Source of the DNA: Thermoguttaceae bacterium
GTDB taxonomy: Bacteria; Planctomycetota; Planctomycetia; Pirellulales; Thermoguttaceae
Assembly (NCBI GenBank): GCA_017407125.1
Contig: JAFQXE010000006.1
Span: 1 to 64,000 of the forward strand
DNA: 64,000 bases
Direction of reading: 5' to 3'
Shown: positions 8,677-17,017 of the stretch, in pieces
Layout of the letters: the number at the start of each line of letters is the position of its first letter
Position numbering within the stretch: the stretch's first letter is position 1
Translations under genes and position numbers: made by a program
Notes under the pieces: model-generated
What the model was told of the DNA's origin: nothing
What the model saw: only the letters and a program-made list of their open reading frames with translations
The model's database searches: none

Positions 8677-8803
8677 TTAGACAGCAGGCATTAGCTAATG
8701 CATTTGGGGAGCGGACATTGTCCGCGTTATCAAAGGTTGATTATTATTTGGCGGGTAATACCCGCCCCCCGGAAACTCTAATGCCTACTGTCTGCTGTTT
8801 ATC
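8677..8803. repeat. Nested repeat: word-repeat arms around two-palindrome element copy 2
   Basis: Arms ACAGCAGGCATTAG (8680-8693) and CTAATGCCTACTGTCTGCTG (near 8779-8798) are complementary with small gaps. They enclose copy 2 of the two-palindrome element at 8703-8776 (GCGGACATTGTCCGC, spacer, GGCGGGTAATACCCGCC, CCGGAAAC). Confidence 0.75.
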
Positions 8804-8806
8804 CAA

Positions 8807-10939
8807 TCAGTTGTTTGATCGAACGCGAATTGACATGACCTGAACAGGTCCCCGCGGCGATTCTCTCAATTCTTCTTTCGACTGCCCTGCTACAGGAATG
8901 CGAATGTCAAACGATTCTGTGCAATCAGGCGTTGTGTATTCAAACCAAAGCGATCCCATATCGGAAGATCGCGGCGCATTGAACCGTTGTTTTGTTAATG
9001 CGTCTTTGTACTTGATTTTTGAAGGAATTGTAAAAGCTGGAACGTCCCATTGAAATTGAACATAATGAATTTCAACCGGATCAATTTGAATTCCCTGAAT
9101 CAGTTTTGTTTTTTCATTCGGCAGAATCATGTGATATTCAGACAAAATATGAGCTTCTTCCGGAATATTAAACGGAGTTCTTGCCTTAAGCTTTTCAACG
9201 TCAACTTCAAGAGCTTTTTGCACCGCAGCGGCAACGCTGCAACGCTCCATCTGCATTTTAACAGCTTGACGAACGAATTCCATCCACGCGCCCTGAAGCT
9301 CAATTTGTCTGAGTTTGGCTTTGTTGGCATTAGTATTTTTGGATGTAACAGTTTTCTTTTGCTGAGGCGGAAGCGTGTTACGCTTGACCTTTTTCAATTC
9401 AAGAATCAGGCCAAAGTCGGTTGGCAAGTATCCCATAAGCGGCATTTTGTCAATCTTAAGAGGACCGTCCTGGTACGCAGTGGTGAAGAAATCGTCCCAG
9501 TATTGTCTGTAACCAACCAACGGCAGCGCCATGAGGAATCTTGAAGTAGGGTCCTGGTCTCGGCTTTTAAACTCCATGGTCTTTTCCCACGTCTGCTTTT
9601 GACGTGCAATGAAGTCGTTTTGCCAAACGACTTCCAGAATCATGATAGCGTATTCCGGCTGGAAGGCCATCATTCTGAACGAGTCGTTGATTTGAGTGTC
9701 AACATACGGTTCAATTCGCCGCGACGTCCCTTTTTGAGGCGTCTTTTGTGAATTCTCCGGATTTTCAATATTGGCGTCTTCAGACGTTTCGTCTGTTTGA
9801 GCTTCCCCGCCTGATCCAGCGTTATTATTAAGAGCTTGCGCTTCATCATAAGAACGCACTGTCAATACATTGATAACGTCTATCGGAGACGGTTTTCCAG
9901 CCAATGACGCCTGGTTGGTAATTGAAGCAAACGCGCCAGTAGAGCAATTGAGGAAATAACGCTCAACTTTTTCGCGATCGTTAACAGTCAGGAGATTGGG
10001 AGCCATGTAGATTTTATACATACACTTAATATTGCCTACCAATCCGGAAATGAGGAATGGAATCGCCTGAGTGCGTAATTCGATATCTTCTGGATGAGCC
10101 AGAATGTAGTCTGTGACGCGTTCTCGGAATTCAGGATCAGAATTCTTTTTCATCCAATCAATAGCCATTGATCGGACTTGTGTTGGAGTTAAGCGTTTTC
10201 GTCCTCTTTCTTCGTTTAGTGGAATAACAGGATTGAGGAAAACTTTTGGCTGAGTGATCATCTGGAAGATCAAATCCAGATTGTTGGTTCTGGGGTGGGA
10301 GAGAATAGTCTGAACAATGTTTTTCTCTATATCGGAGTCGTCGTCAACGGTTTGTCGTCTCTGAACGATGTCAACCAGGAGTTTCCATGCAGCGTCGTCG
10401 CCATTTTGACCCAAAATTTCAATAATCGCCGCAATTGATCGCGAATTTAGCGTTGGAATGTTCTTGATTTTATCTTCTTCGGCTTTGACTTTGGCTTTAT
10501 ACTCTCGTTCCAGACGGCTTTTTTCTGAAGAAGACATATCTTCAGTAAATTGCGGCTTGGGGATTTCCGGCATATCGGGAATGGGCAAAGGCGTGAGAAC
10601 CGAGCGAAGAATTTCTACTGCGCTGGAGGCTTCCGGTTTGTTTTCAAACGGCGCGCCAAGCATGCCGCACGCTTCGTCAAGACGATCGTCTCCTTCTTCT
10701 CGAGCGCGCAGAAACTCTTTCTGCCTCCATTGAGTCAAGTCTTGAGGAAGCGGAGGCTTGGCGGGAACGACTGGAACTTCTTCTTTAACAGGCTTAGGAG
10801 GTTCTTGCTTCTTGGGTTTTTCTGTCTTTTTGGTGGATTTCGGCTTCTTGGGTTTTGGTTTGGGTCCGCAGGACAAACCGCTAACGCAGACGCCAAAGGC
10901 AAGCAAAAGGACAATTAAAACTTTAATTGTGGGTTTCAT
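8807..10939 (-). CDS. Exported hypothetical protein, possible lipoprotein, Lys/Pro-rich N-terminus
   Basis: 710 aa, family not recognised. The N-terminus is a signal peptide ending LSC (Cys24), which could be a lipobox though the -3 position is Gly. A Lys/Pro-rich linker follows (about 25-65), then a long, mostly helical region (about 70-420) reminiscent of HEAT-like repeats (for example AAIIEILGQNGDDAAWKLLV). A low-complexity patch (about 370-400) comes next, and a C-terminal mixed region ends with two beta-rich blocks. It has no catalytic motif I can name. It is transcribed alone on the minus strand. A surface or periplasmic structural role is possible but unproven. Confidence 0.7.
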   Translation of the reverse strand: MKPTIKVLIVLLLAFGVCVSGLSCGPKPKPKKPKSTKKTEKPKKQEPPKPVKEEVPVVPAKPPLPQDLTQWRQKEFLRAREEGDDRLDEACGMLGAPFENKPEASSAVEILRSVLTPLPIPDMPEIPKPQFTEDMSSSEKSRLEREYKAKVKAEEDKIKNIPTLNSRSIAAIIEILGQNGDDAAWKLLVDIVQRRQTVDDDSDIEKNIVQTILSHPRTNNLDLIFQMITQPKVFLNPVIPLNEERGRKRLTPTQVRSMAIDWMKKNSDPEFRERVTDYILAHPEDIELRTQAIPFLISGLVGNIKCMYKIYMAPNLLTVNDREKVERYFLNCSTGAFASITNQASLAGKPSPIDVINVLTVRSYDEAQALNNNAGSGGEAQTDETSEDANIENPENSQKTPQKGTSRRIEPYVDTQINDSFRMMAFQPEYAIMILEVVWQNDFIARQKQTWEKTMEFKSRDQDPTSRFLMALPLVGYRQYWDDFFTTAYQDGPLKIDKMPLMGYLPTDFGLILELKKVKRNTLPPQQKKTVTSKNTNANKAKLRQIELQGAWMEFVRQAVKMQMERCSVAAAVQKALEVDVEKLKARTPFNIPEEAHILSEYHMILPNEKTKLIQGIQIDPVEIHYVQFQWDVPAFTIPSKIKYKDALTKQRFNAPRSSDMGSLWFEYTTPDCTESFDIRIPVAGQSKEELRESPRGPVQVMSIRVRSNN

Positions 10940-11215
10940 GGTAATACGATTGGGTTATGAGTTATAAAATATGGATTTACTGACAAATCGAGGAATGTTG
11001 TTCAGGATAAAAGCCCAGACGAGCAATAAATATGTCTAAGGAACTTTTTTCTGACAGCCCATTTGAAAAATATTACAAATATATTATAACCTATTATAAC
11101 TCTATTGTAATATAAAAACAGGATTTGTACAGTGGAAAAAACAAAAAAATAATAAAGTCGAAGAAAACAGATAAAATAAAGTTCGTTATTTTTGAATTTT
11201 TTCTGCTCTAACCCG

Positions 11216-11244
11216 TTGACTAATTCTGTTTTTCGTCGTAAACT
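11216..11244 (+). promoter_or_regulatory. Sigma-70 promoter of hisF
   Basis: TTGACT (11216-11221), 17-bp spacer, TAAACT (11239-11244). The surrounding 10940-11250 is strongly AT-rich (repeated TATTATAAC-like words at about 11080-11110) and holds no gene. Confidence 0.5.
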
Positions 11245-11253
11245 ATATATAAT

Positions 11254-11342
11254 TAGGGAATGGGGAGTAGGGAGTTGGGAGTAGTTTTAAAATTCACCGC
11301 AGGCGAATTACTATTCCCTATTCCCCATTCCCTACTCCCTAA
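11254..11342. repeat. Heptad hairpin H2 in the hisF leader
   Basis: Left arm of GGGAATG/GGGAGTA/GGGAGTT 7-mers (11254-11284), loop containing CACCGCAGGCGAATT, right arm of CTATTCC/CCTATTC/CCCATTC-type 7-mers (11311-11341). It lies between the hisF promoter and its ATG, so it would be transcribed as the 5' leader. Confidence 0.75.
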
Positions 11343-11352
11343 CCAAACAATA

Positions 11353-12123
11353 ATGCCATTAACCATACGAATAATTCCATGTCTTGACGTCAACGCAGGA
11401 CGCGTTGTCAAGGGAACTCATTTTGTCAATCTGCGCGACGCTGGAGATCCGGTCGAAGTCGCAAAACGATACGAACAGGACGGAGCGGATGAACTAATGT
11501 TCCTTGACATTACCGCCAGCAGCGACAATCGCAATATCATGGTTGACGTTGTTCGCCGAACGGCGGAAGAGTGCTTTATGCCTCTGTGCGTTGGCGGTGG
11601 AATCCGGACGCTGGATGATATTCGTCAGCTGCTCAACGCGGGCTGCGATAAAGTATCGCTCAATTCAATCGCCTGTAAAAATCCGGAGTTTATTCGTCAA
11701 GCGGCTCAACGATTTGGATCGCAATGCATTGTTGTTAATATAGATCCCAAACGGGTTATCAAAGACGGCAAAGAATTTTGGGAAGTTTATATTAACGGCG
11801 GGCGAACTCCAACAGGGCTTCAGGCGGTTGAATGGGCGAAGCGGGTTGAAGAACTCGGAGCCGGCGAAATCACATTGACGTCAATGGACGCCGATGGGAC
11901 GCGTAACGGCTACGATTTGGAAATAACCCGGGCGGTTCGCGACGCCGTTCGAATCCCGCTAATCGCCAGCGGAGGCGCGGGCTGTCCGCAGCACATGGCA
12001 GACGCTGTCAAACAAGCCAGAGTCGACGCTGTGTTAGCGGCTGGAATGTTCCATTTTGGTCAGTACACAATCAAAGAAACAAAACAGTACTTACAGGAAC
12101 AGGGAATTCCTGTCAGAATTTAG
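11353..12123 (+). CDS. hisF: Imidazole glycerol phosphate synthase, cyclase subunit HisF
   Basis: 256 aa from the ATG at 11353; an earlier in-frame start would translate the heptad repeat and is rejected. HisF forms imidazole glycerol phosphate and AICAR from PRFAR using ammonia from HisH, in histidine synthesis. The (beta/alpha)8 half-barrel hallmarks are present: [15 protein letters not shown] with catalytic Asp11, GGGIRT, a second half-barrel VVNIDPKR with the second catalytic Asp, and phosphate-binding ASGGAG. Length and motifs are normal. No other his gene is near, so the pathway genes appear scattered. There is no visible Shine-Dalgarno site. Confidence 0.97.
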   Translation: MPLTIRIIPCLDVNAGRVVKGTHFVNLRDAGDPVEVAKRYEQDGADELMFLDITASSDNRNIMVDVVRRTAEECFMPLCVGGGIRTLDDIRQLLNAGCDKVSLNSIACKNPEFIRQAAQRFGSQCIVVNIDPKRVIKDGKEFWEVYINGGRTPTGLQAVEWAKRVEELGAGEITLTSMDADGTRNGYDLEITRAVRDAVRIPLIASGGAGCPQHMADAVKQARVDAVLAAGMFHFGQYTIKETKQYLQEQGIPVRI

Positions 12124-12127
12124 GCAA

Positions 12128-12245
12128 GCAATGGAAGGCGGTAATGAACCGTTTCCGGGGGGGCGGGTATTACCCGCCAAAAATATCAACCTTTAATAAC
12201 GCGGACAATGTCCGCTCCCCAGAAGCGTTACAGCCTTTCATCCAC
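12128..12245. repeat. Nested repeat with two-palindrome element copy 3 (inverted)
   Basis: Copy 3 (12151-12225) starts GTTTCCGG and carries palindrome B (GGCGGGTATTACCCGCC) before palindrome A (GCGGACAATGTCCGC), the reverse of copies 1 and 2. Short complementary arms (GGAAGGCGGTAATG and CGTTACAGCCTTTC) surround it. Confidence 0.8.
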
Positions 12246-12279
12246 TAATCCCCCTTATCCTTTTTTTAATTTACTATCC

Positions 12280-13419
12280 ATGTCCTCAGAATCCAATATT
12301 CCCCCTTACGTTCGAAAAGAAGAATACGAAATTGACCGATTGTTTCGCGCCCTGGTTAAATGCAAGGGCAGCGACTTGCATCTGAAAGTGGGACGTCCTC
12401 CGATGCTCCGCGTTGCCGGGGCTCTTCAAGCGCTCAATCGCGGTCCGATTGACGAAGACGAAATGGACAGAATTCTGTACGAATTCATGAATGAACGCAA
12501 CCGCAAGACTCTTCAGGAAACTGGCGGAGCCGACTTTGCTCACATTGTAAAAGTTGACGACCTGGTCTGGCGTTTTCGTGTAAACGTTCTTAATCAGATG
12601 GGGCGTCTGGGTTTGGTCGCTCGAAAGGTCAACAACTCCATTCCGGTTTTTGAAAAGCTGTTTCTGCCTCAAATTCTGGAAGAACTGTGCAAGTTCTCAC
12701 AAGGCATGATTCTTTTGGCGGGCATTACCGGTTCCGGAAAAAGTACGACCATCGCGTCCATGCTGGACTGGATTAACCATCGATATAAAAAACATATTCT
12801 GACGCTGGAAGACCCGATTGAATTCACGTTTACGGAAGACAAATGCCTCATTAACCAGCGTGAAATCGGTCAGGACGTCATCGACTTCATGACCGGAATG
12901 AAACACGCGGTTCGTGAAGACCCGGACATTATTCTCGTCGGTGAAATGCGAGACCGCGAAACGTTTGAAACCGCTATTCACGCCGCAGAAACCGGGCACC
13001 TTGTTTTTGGAACGATTCACGCTTCAACGGCGCCGTCAACAATTGGCCGTATTCTCGACCTGTTTCCGCAAAACATGCACCGGGCGCTGCGTTCCGCTCT
13101 GGCGTTTAACCTCAAGGGAATTGTCGCCCAAAAGCTGCTTCCGTCCATTAAAGAAGGGGTTCAGCGCGTCCCGACCTGTGAAATCATGATGATCAACCCG
13201 ACTATTCGAAAGCTCATTCTCGAAGGCGAAGACGAAAAACTCGCTGACGCGATTCGCATCGGATACGAAGAAGGCATGCAGGACTTTACCAAAAGCCTCA
13301 AAGATCTTATTGACGCAGAACTCATTGACCGCGAAACCGCCATGGAAGTCGCTCCCAACAAGGAAGCGCTCAAAATGGCGATCAAGGGCATTGAAGTTAA
13401 AGCCCCGGGTATTTTGTAA
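12280..13419 (+). CDS. pilT: PilT-like type IV pilus retraction ATPase
   Basis: 379 aa from the ATG at 12280; upstream in-frame starts translate repeat sequence. It is a secretion-superfamily ATPase that powers pilus retraction at the inner membrane. Motifs in order: the N-terminal PilT element GSDLHLKVGRPPMLR, Walker A GITGSGKST, an Asp box (LEDPIEF), Walker B DIILVGEMRDRET and the His box (HLVFGTIHAS). AIRIGYEEGMQDFTKSL stands where PilT has its C-terminal element. All catalytic residues are intact. The next gene encodes a GspE-like relative with degenerate motifs, so the two may work together; that is an inference. No other pilus gene is in the window. Confidence 0.93.
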   Translation: MSSESNIPPYVRKEEYEIDRLFRALVKCKGSDLHLKVGRPPMLRVAGALQALNRGPIDEDEMDRILYEFMNERNRKTLQETGGADFAHIVKVDDLVWRFRVNVLNQMGRLGLVARKVNNSIPVFEKLFLPQILEELCKFSQGMILLAGITGSGKSTTIASMLDWINHRYKKHILTLEDPIEFTFTEDKCLINQREIGQDVIDFMTGMKHAVREDPDIILVGEMRDRETFETAIHAAETGHLVFGTIHASTAPSTIGRILDLFPQNMHRALRSALAFNLKGIVAQKLLPSIKEGVQRVPTCEIMMINPTIRKLILEGEDEKLADAIRIGYEEGMQDFTKSLKDLIDAELIDRETAMEVAPNKEALKMAIKGIEVKAPGIL

Positions 13420-13429
13420 TAACGCTTAC

Positions 13430-13553
13430 GGGGGGCGGGTATTACCCGCCTAAAAACACAACCTAAGTTTTGCGGACAATGTGCACACCCCGGAAACATT
13501 ACACGTCCCAAATAACATACATTATTAATTTTCGCGGACAATGTCCGCTCCCC
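13430..13553. repeat. Two-palindrome element copy 4 plus solitary palindrome A
   Basis: Copy 4 (13430-13496) is inverted like copy 3: GGCGGGTATTACCCGCC, AT-rich spacer, a decayed palindrome A (GCGGACAATGTGCACACC) and CCGGAAAC. A separate intact palindrome A with flank lies at 13533-13553. Both are between pilT and the GspE-like gene. Confidence 0.8.
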
Positions 13554-13572
13554 TGTAACTGACTCCTTAACC

Positions 13573-15792
13573 ATGAAACGTATATTTATTCAATTGGTTT
13601 TTACGATTGCTGTTACGATCTTTTTATCGTTGCAGACGTCAATGTCAACCGCTATCGCTCAGACTGATTCCGTAGCAGACGGCGAACAGGCGACTGACGA
13701 CTTCAACGCGCATGATGAAACAGAACAGGCGGCAGCGGAAGACGCGCCGGTTGACTCTCACGACGCGGCGGAACAGCCTGAATCTGAAGACGGAGCCGCA
13801 AATGAAGAAACTCAACCGACCGAAAACAGCGAGAATTCCGAAACGCCTGCCGCTGATTCGGAGAATCCTGAAAATAATGCGGAAAATACTGAGGACGCGG
13901 AAAATTCAGATTCGGAAGAATCAGCTGACGAAAAAGAACCGGAACCGGTTGATCCAAGCGCGCCGACTCCGGTTAAACTGAAGAATGGCGGGTATTTCAG
14001 CATCGTAAAAATTCTGGTTTTGCTGTTCATCTATCTGCTCTGGGTAAAGTCGACGGACTGGCTCAGCGCGGACGCTGTTCAGTTCAAAAAGGACTGGAAA
14101 AAATGGAATGCGATTGCTGTAGGCGCTTTTGTCGCTTCGTTCGCCATAGCCCTTCTTCTGCCGTGGTTTTGGTTGGGAATAACGCTCGTCGCCTTGGGGT
14201 ATTTGGTTCCGTTTGTCCTTTACGTTCGTTATCGAAACGAAGACATGAACCCGGCGGACATGGTCTTTACTCGAGATCATCTGCGGCACTTCTTTGCCGA
14301 AAAGATCAGCAAAGTCGGCGTCAAAGTTGATCCGAAAGCAAAAGATAAATTTACCACCGGCTGTGCGGCGAATTTAACGTCTTATACAAAAGTTGAACGT
14401 CAGCGTGAAATGCGTCGAATTCAGGCGCACGCTCATGAAGGTTTTATGGACGCGCGAAAAATGATTGCCGAATTGATGGCAAACCAGCCTGAAGCAACCA
14501 TGCTGGATTTTGTCGCTAACGGCGTCAACGTTCGCCATCTCCTCGACGGCGTCTGGCATCCAGGCGAACCGTTGGAGCGCGAAACTTCTGATCCGGCTCT
14601 GGAAGCGTTGAAAATTCTGTGCGGCATGAATCCTCAAGACAGACGTTCAAAGCAGTCTGGCGAGTGCGAAGTCGAGTTTACATATCAGTACGATTTCCCG
14701 GACGAGCGACTGGCGATTCGTCAAATGCAGGAACGATACGACAAACTCATGGAAGAAGACAGCGACGATAATTATGTCGAACGCCGCAAGCTCAAAGAAG
14801 ACCTTCGAAGAGCAAAAGAAGATTTGCCTCAGCCCGAAATGAGAACAAGAAAGGCGGTTATTACCGTTGTCTCGCAGGGAACGCAGACCGGCGAACGGGT
14901 TATGCTGAAATATTCGTCTCCAAAAATGAATTTCCACGTTCTGGAAGACGTCGGCATGCGAGACAAGCTGGCGGAAAAGGTTCAGCCTATGTTCGAGCTA
15001 CCAAAGGGGATTCTGATTTTCTCCGCTCCTGAAGGCAACGGCATGAAGACAACGCTCAGCGTCGCTTTGAATAAAACAGACCGGTTCCTGAGAGAATACG
15101 CCCAGTTGGACAAGGCGTCAAATCCCCACGAAGTTGTCGAGAACATTCCTGTTACAACGTATTCCGAGACGGACGTTATCAAAGACGTCATGAAACGGTT
15201 CTTCCTTAAAGAACCTGCCGTGTCGGTGATTCAGGACATGGACGGCGTCATTCTCAGCGAATGTTTCAAGGAAATGGCGCTGGACGACCGTCTGATTGTT
15301 ACAACCATTCGCGCTCAGGACGCCTCCGAGGCTCTGCTTAGAATGCTTGTCATGAAGGACGCTGACGGAAACCCCGTATCGAGAGAAAAAGTCGCTGACT
15401 ACGTTAAAGTCGTAGTGTGTCAGCGATTGGTCCGGAAACTGTGCAACCACTGCAAACAGCCCGTCAAGGCGCCGCCGGCTCTGGCTCAGGCGCTGGGATT
15501 CCCCGCCGGCCGAGAAGTTATTCTCTATCAGCCGCCAGCCAAACCCGCCGAGGGCGAGGAAGTCTGCTCCGAATGTCACGGCATTGGCTACAAGGGACGA
15601 ACGGCGATTACGGAAGTTCTTTTTGTTGGGCCTACGGTTCAGGAGGTTTTGAAGAAAGCTCCTAAACTGGATTTGCTTCGGAAAGCCGCGGCGAAAGACG
15701 GCAACCGTTCCTTGAGAGAAGAAGGCATGGTTATGGTCGCAAAAGGAATTACCTCCGTTCAGGAATTAAAGCGGATTCTGGAAATCCAGTGA
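13573..15792 (+). CDS. Membrane-anchored GspE/PilB-like protein with degenerate ATPase motifs
   Basis: 739 aa. Order: signal-like hydrophobic N-terminus (1-30), a very acidic Glu/Asp/Asn/Ala linker (about 33-128), membrane helices (about 140-158 and 178-217), a helical region, then a GspE/PilB-type C-terminal domain. The zinc-finger pair CNHC (about 623) and CSEC (about 665) is typical of GspE/PilB. The Walker A site GPTGSGKST of the family reads APEGNGMKTT (about 485-494), so the Lys is Met. The Walker B region reads VIQDMDG instead of VGEIRD. ATP turnover is therefore doubtful. It follows pilT, and the AraC gene overlaps its stop by 4 nt. It may be a membrane docking partner for an active ATPase (inference). 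Confidence 0.8.
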   Translation: MKRIFIQLVFTIAVTIFLSLQTSMSTAIAQTDSVADGEQATDDFNAHDETEQAAAEDAPVDSHDAAEQPESEDGAANEETQPTENSENSETPAADSENPENNAENTEDAENSDSEESADEKEPEPVDPSAPTPVKLKNGGYFSIVKILVLLFIYLLWVKSTDWLSADAVQFKKDWKKWNAIAVGAFVASFAIALLLPWFWLGITLVALGYLVPFVLYVRYRNEDMNPADMVFTRDHLRHFFAEKISKVGVKVDPKAKDKFTTGCAANLTSYTKVERQREMRRIQAHAHEGFMDARKMIAELMANQPEATMLDFVANGVNVRHLLDGVWHPGEPLERETSDPALEALKILCGMNPQDRRSKQSGECEVEFTYQYDFPDERLAIRQMQERYDKLMEEDSDDNYVERRKLKEDLRRAKEDLPQPEMRTRKAVITVVSQGTQTGERVMLKYSSPKMNFHVLEDVGMRDKLAEKVQPMFELPKGILIFSAPEGNGMKTTLSVALNKTDRFLREYAQLDKASNPHEVVENIPVTTYSETDVIKDVMKRFFLKEPAVSVIQDMDGVILSECFKEMALDDRLIVTTIRAQDASEALLRMLVMKDADGNPVSREKVADYVKVVVCQRLVRKLCNHCKQPVKAPPALAQALGFPAGREVILYQPPAKPAEGEEVCSECHGIGYKGRTAITEVLFVGPTVQEVLKKAPKLDLLRKAAAKDGNRSLREEGMVMVAKGITSVQELKRILEIQ

Positions 15793-16712
15793 GTTTTTTT
15801 CATAAAAATTCTCCGCTGACTAAAGCAAATTTCCTCCCGATTACAGAACAGGAACTAAAATGGAACCTGTACGTAACCGGGGCGGGATTCGACGATATGC
15901 AGCCAGGACGCTCTTTCGTCAACGAAGGGCGTCCGGAGCTGTATCGTTTGGAACAATACAAAAACCGCATTCTTCCGGAATACGTTTTTATTTATATTGT
16001 CGACGGCGCTGGACAATACATTTCCGACATGGGCGGCTCGCTTGCCGTGAAAAAGGGAGACATCTTCATTCTCTTTCCCGGCTCGGAACATCAGCTTATT
16101 CCTGATAAAGACATTGGCTGGAAGGATATATGGATAACGGCAAACGGTCCGTATATTCATTCTTTAACGCAAAACGGCGTTCTCGATCCTCGGCGCCCGA
16201 TTGTCAGTTCATTGGCGACTGACAACAGGATTAAAAGTCGAATGGAACGCTTATGCCGTAAAGTTCTGGATTCTCCTCAGGTCAATTCGCCGTTTTATGC
16301 GGAGGATCTGTTAGGAATTCTTATCGAAATTGGGGCTTGTCAAAACGCGCCGACGCCTCCCGGGATTCTTCCGCCCTTGAACGAGGACAAAGCGCCAACT
16401 TCAACTCAGCTGATTCAAAGCGCTTGCCGGGAAATCTGGAATTGGGGGCATCAGGAAATCGATATAAAGCTTCTGGCAAAAAAGCTCGGCGTTACTCGCC
16501 GGACGCTGGAACGGTATTTTAACAAGGAACTCCACCGAACGATTCGCGACGAGATTCACCGCTGCCGAATCTATCGGGCAACAACTCTGCTTCAGCAAAC
16601 GAACATAAAAATCGAGCAGATCGCGCTCATGGCGGGGTTTCCCAGCTACGTACACATGATCCGCGTTTTCAAGCGGACGTTAGGCAAAACGCCCAGCGAG
16701 TTCAGAAGCTAA
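15789..16712 (+). CDS. AraC-family transcriptional regulator
   Basis: 307 aa from a GTG whose last bases overlap the TGA of the preceding gene (GTGA), a sign of translational coupling. The N-terminal half is a cupin-like sugar-sensing domain (about 20-150, with GRPELYRLEQY and KKGDIFILFPGSEHQL). The C-terminus (about 210-307) holds the two helix-turn-helix motifs of AraC proteins: LAKKLGVTRRTLERYF and QIALMAGFPSYVHMIRVFKR, ending GKTPSEFRS. It should bind DNA in response to a small ligand, perhaps a sugar; neither ligand nor target is evident. The coupling to a pilus-type gene is odd for this regulator class. Confidence 0.9.
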   Translation: MSFFHKNSPLTKANFLPITEQELKWNLYVTGAGFDDMQPGRSFVNEGRPELYRLEQYKNRILPEYVFIYIVDGAGQYISDMGGSLAVKKGDIFILFPGSEHQLIPDKDIGWKDIWITANGPYIHSLTQNGVLDPRRPIVSSLATDNRIKSRMERLCRKVLDSPQVNSPFYAEDLLGILIEIGACQNAPTPPGILPPLNEDKAPTSTQLIQSACREIWNWGHQEIDIKLLAKKLGVTRRTLERYFNKELHRTIRDEIHRCRIYRATTLLQQTNIKIEQIALMAGFPSYVHMIRVFKRTLGKTPSEFRS

Positions 16713-16785
16713 GGCTGTAGGCAGTAGGAATTATCTTCGAGTAGCGCTTCGCGTCAATTGCTAATTGCAAATTGCTAATTAATTT
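16713..16785. repeat. Heptad hairpin H3 after the AraC gene
   Basis: Left words GGCTGTA/GGCAGTA/GGAATTA directly after the AraC stop, loop GCGCTTCGCG (16744-16753), right arm of AATTGCT/AATTGCA 7-mers (16755-16785). The two arms belong to different word families. Confidence 0.65.
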
Positions 16786-16797
16786 CCGCCCCCCCTA

Positions 16798-16825
16798 TTG
16801 ACAAGAATCTAAAAATGAATAAAAT
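16798..16825 (+). promoter_or_regulatory. Promoter of tRNA-Phe
   Basis: Consensus TTGACA (16798-16803), 16-bp spacer, TAAAAT (16820-16825). The tRNA starts about 40 nt after the expected transcription start. Confidence 0.65.
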
Positions 16826-16870
16826 AGACGCATTGATTTGAACAACCTCCCGTTGTTTAATTATCGGTTG

Positions 16871-16942
<72 letters not shown>

Positions 16943-16943
16943 T

Positions 16944-16984
16944 AAAAAAGCGTCTTGCAAACACTTGCAAAGACGCTTTTTTTA
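16944..16984. terminator. Bidirectional terminator between tRNA-Phe and the ketosynthase-like gene
   Basis: Stem GCGTCTTGCAA (16950-16960) with TTGCAAAGACGC (16965-16976, one bulged A). It is flanked by an A-run (16944-16949) and a T-run (16977-16984), so it can end transcripts from both sides. Confidence 0.85.
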
Positions 16985-17017
16985 TTTGTTCAGTTTATCG
17001 CGATTGGTCGATTTTTA

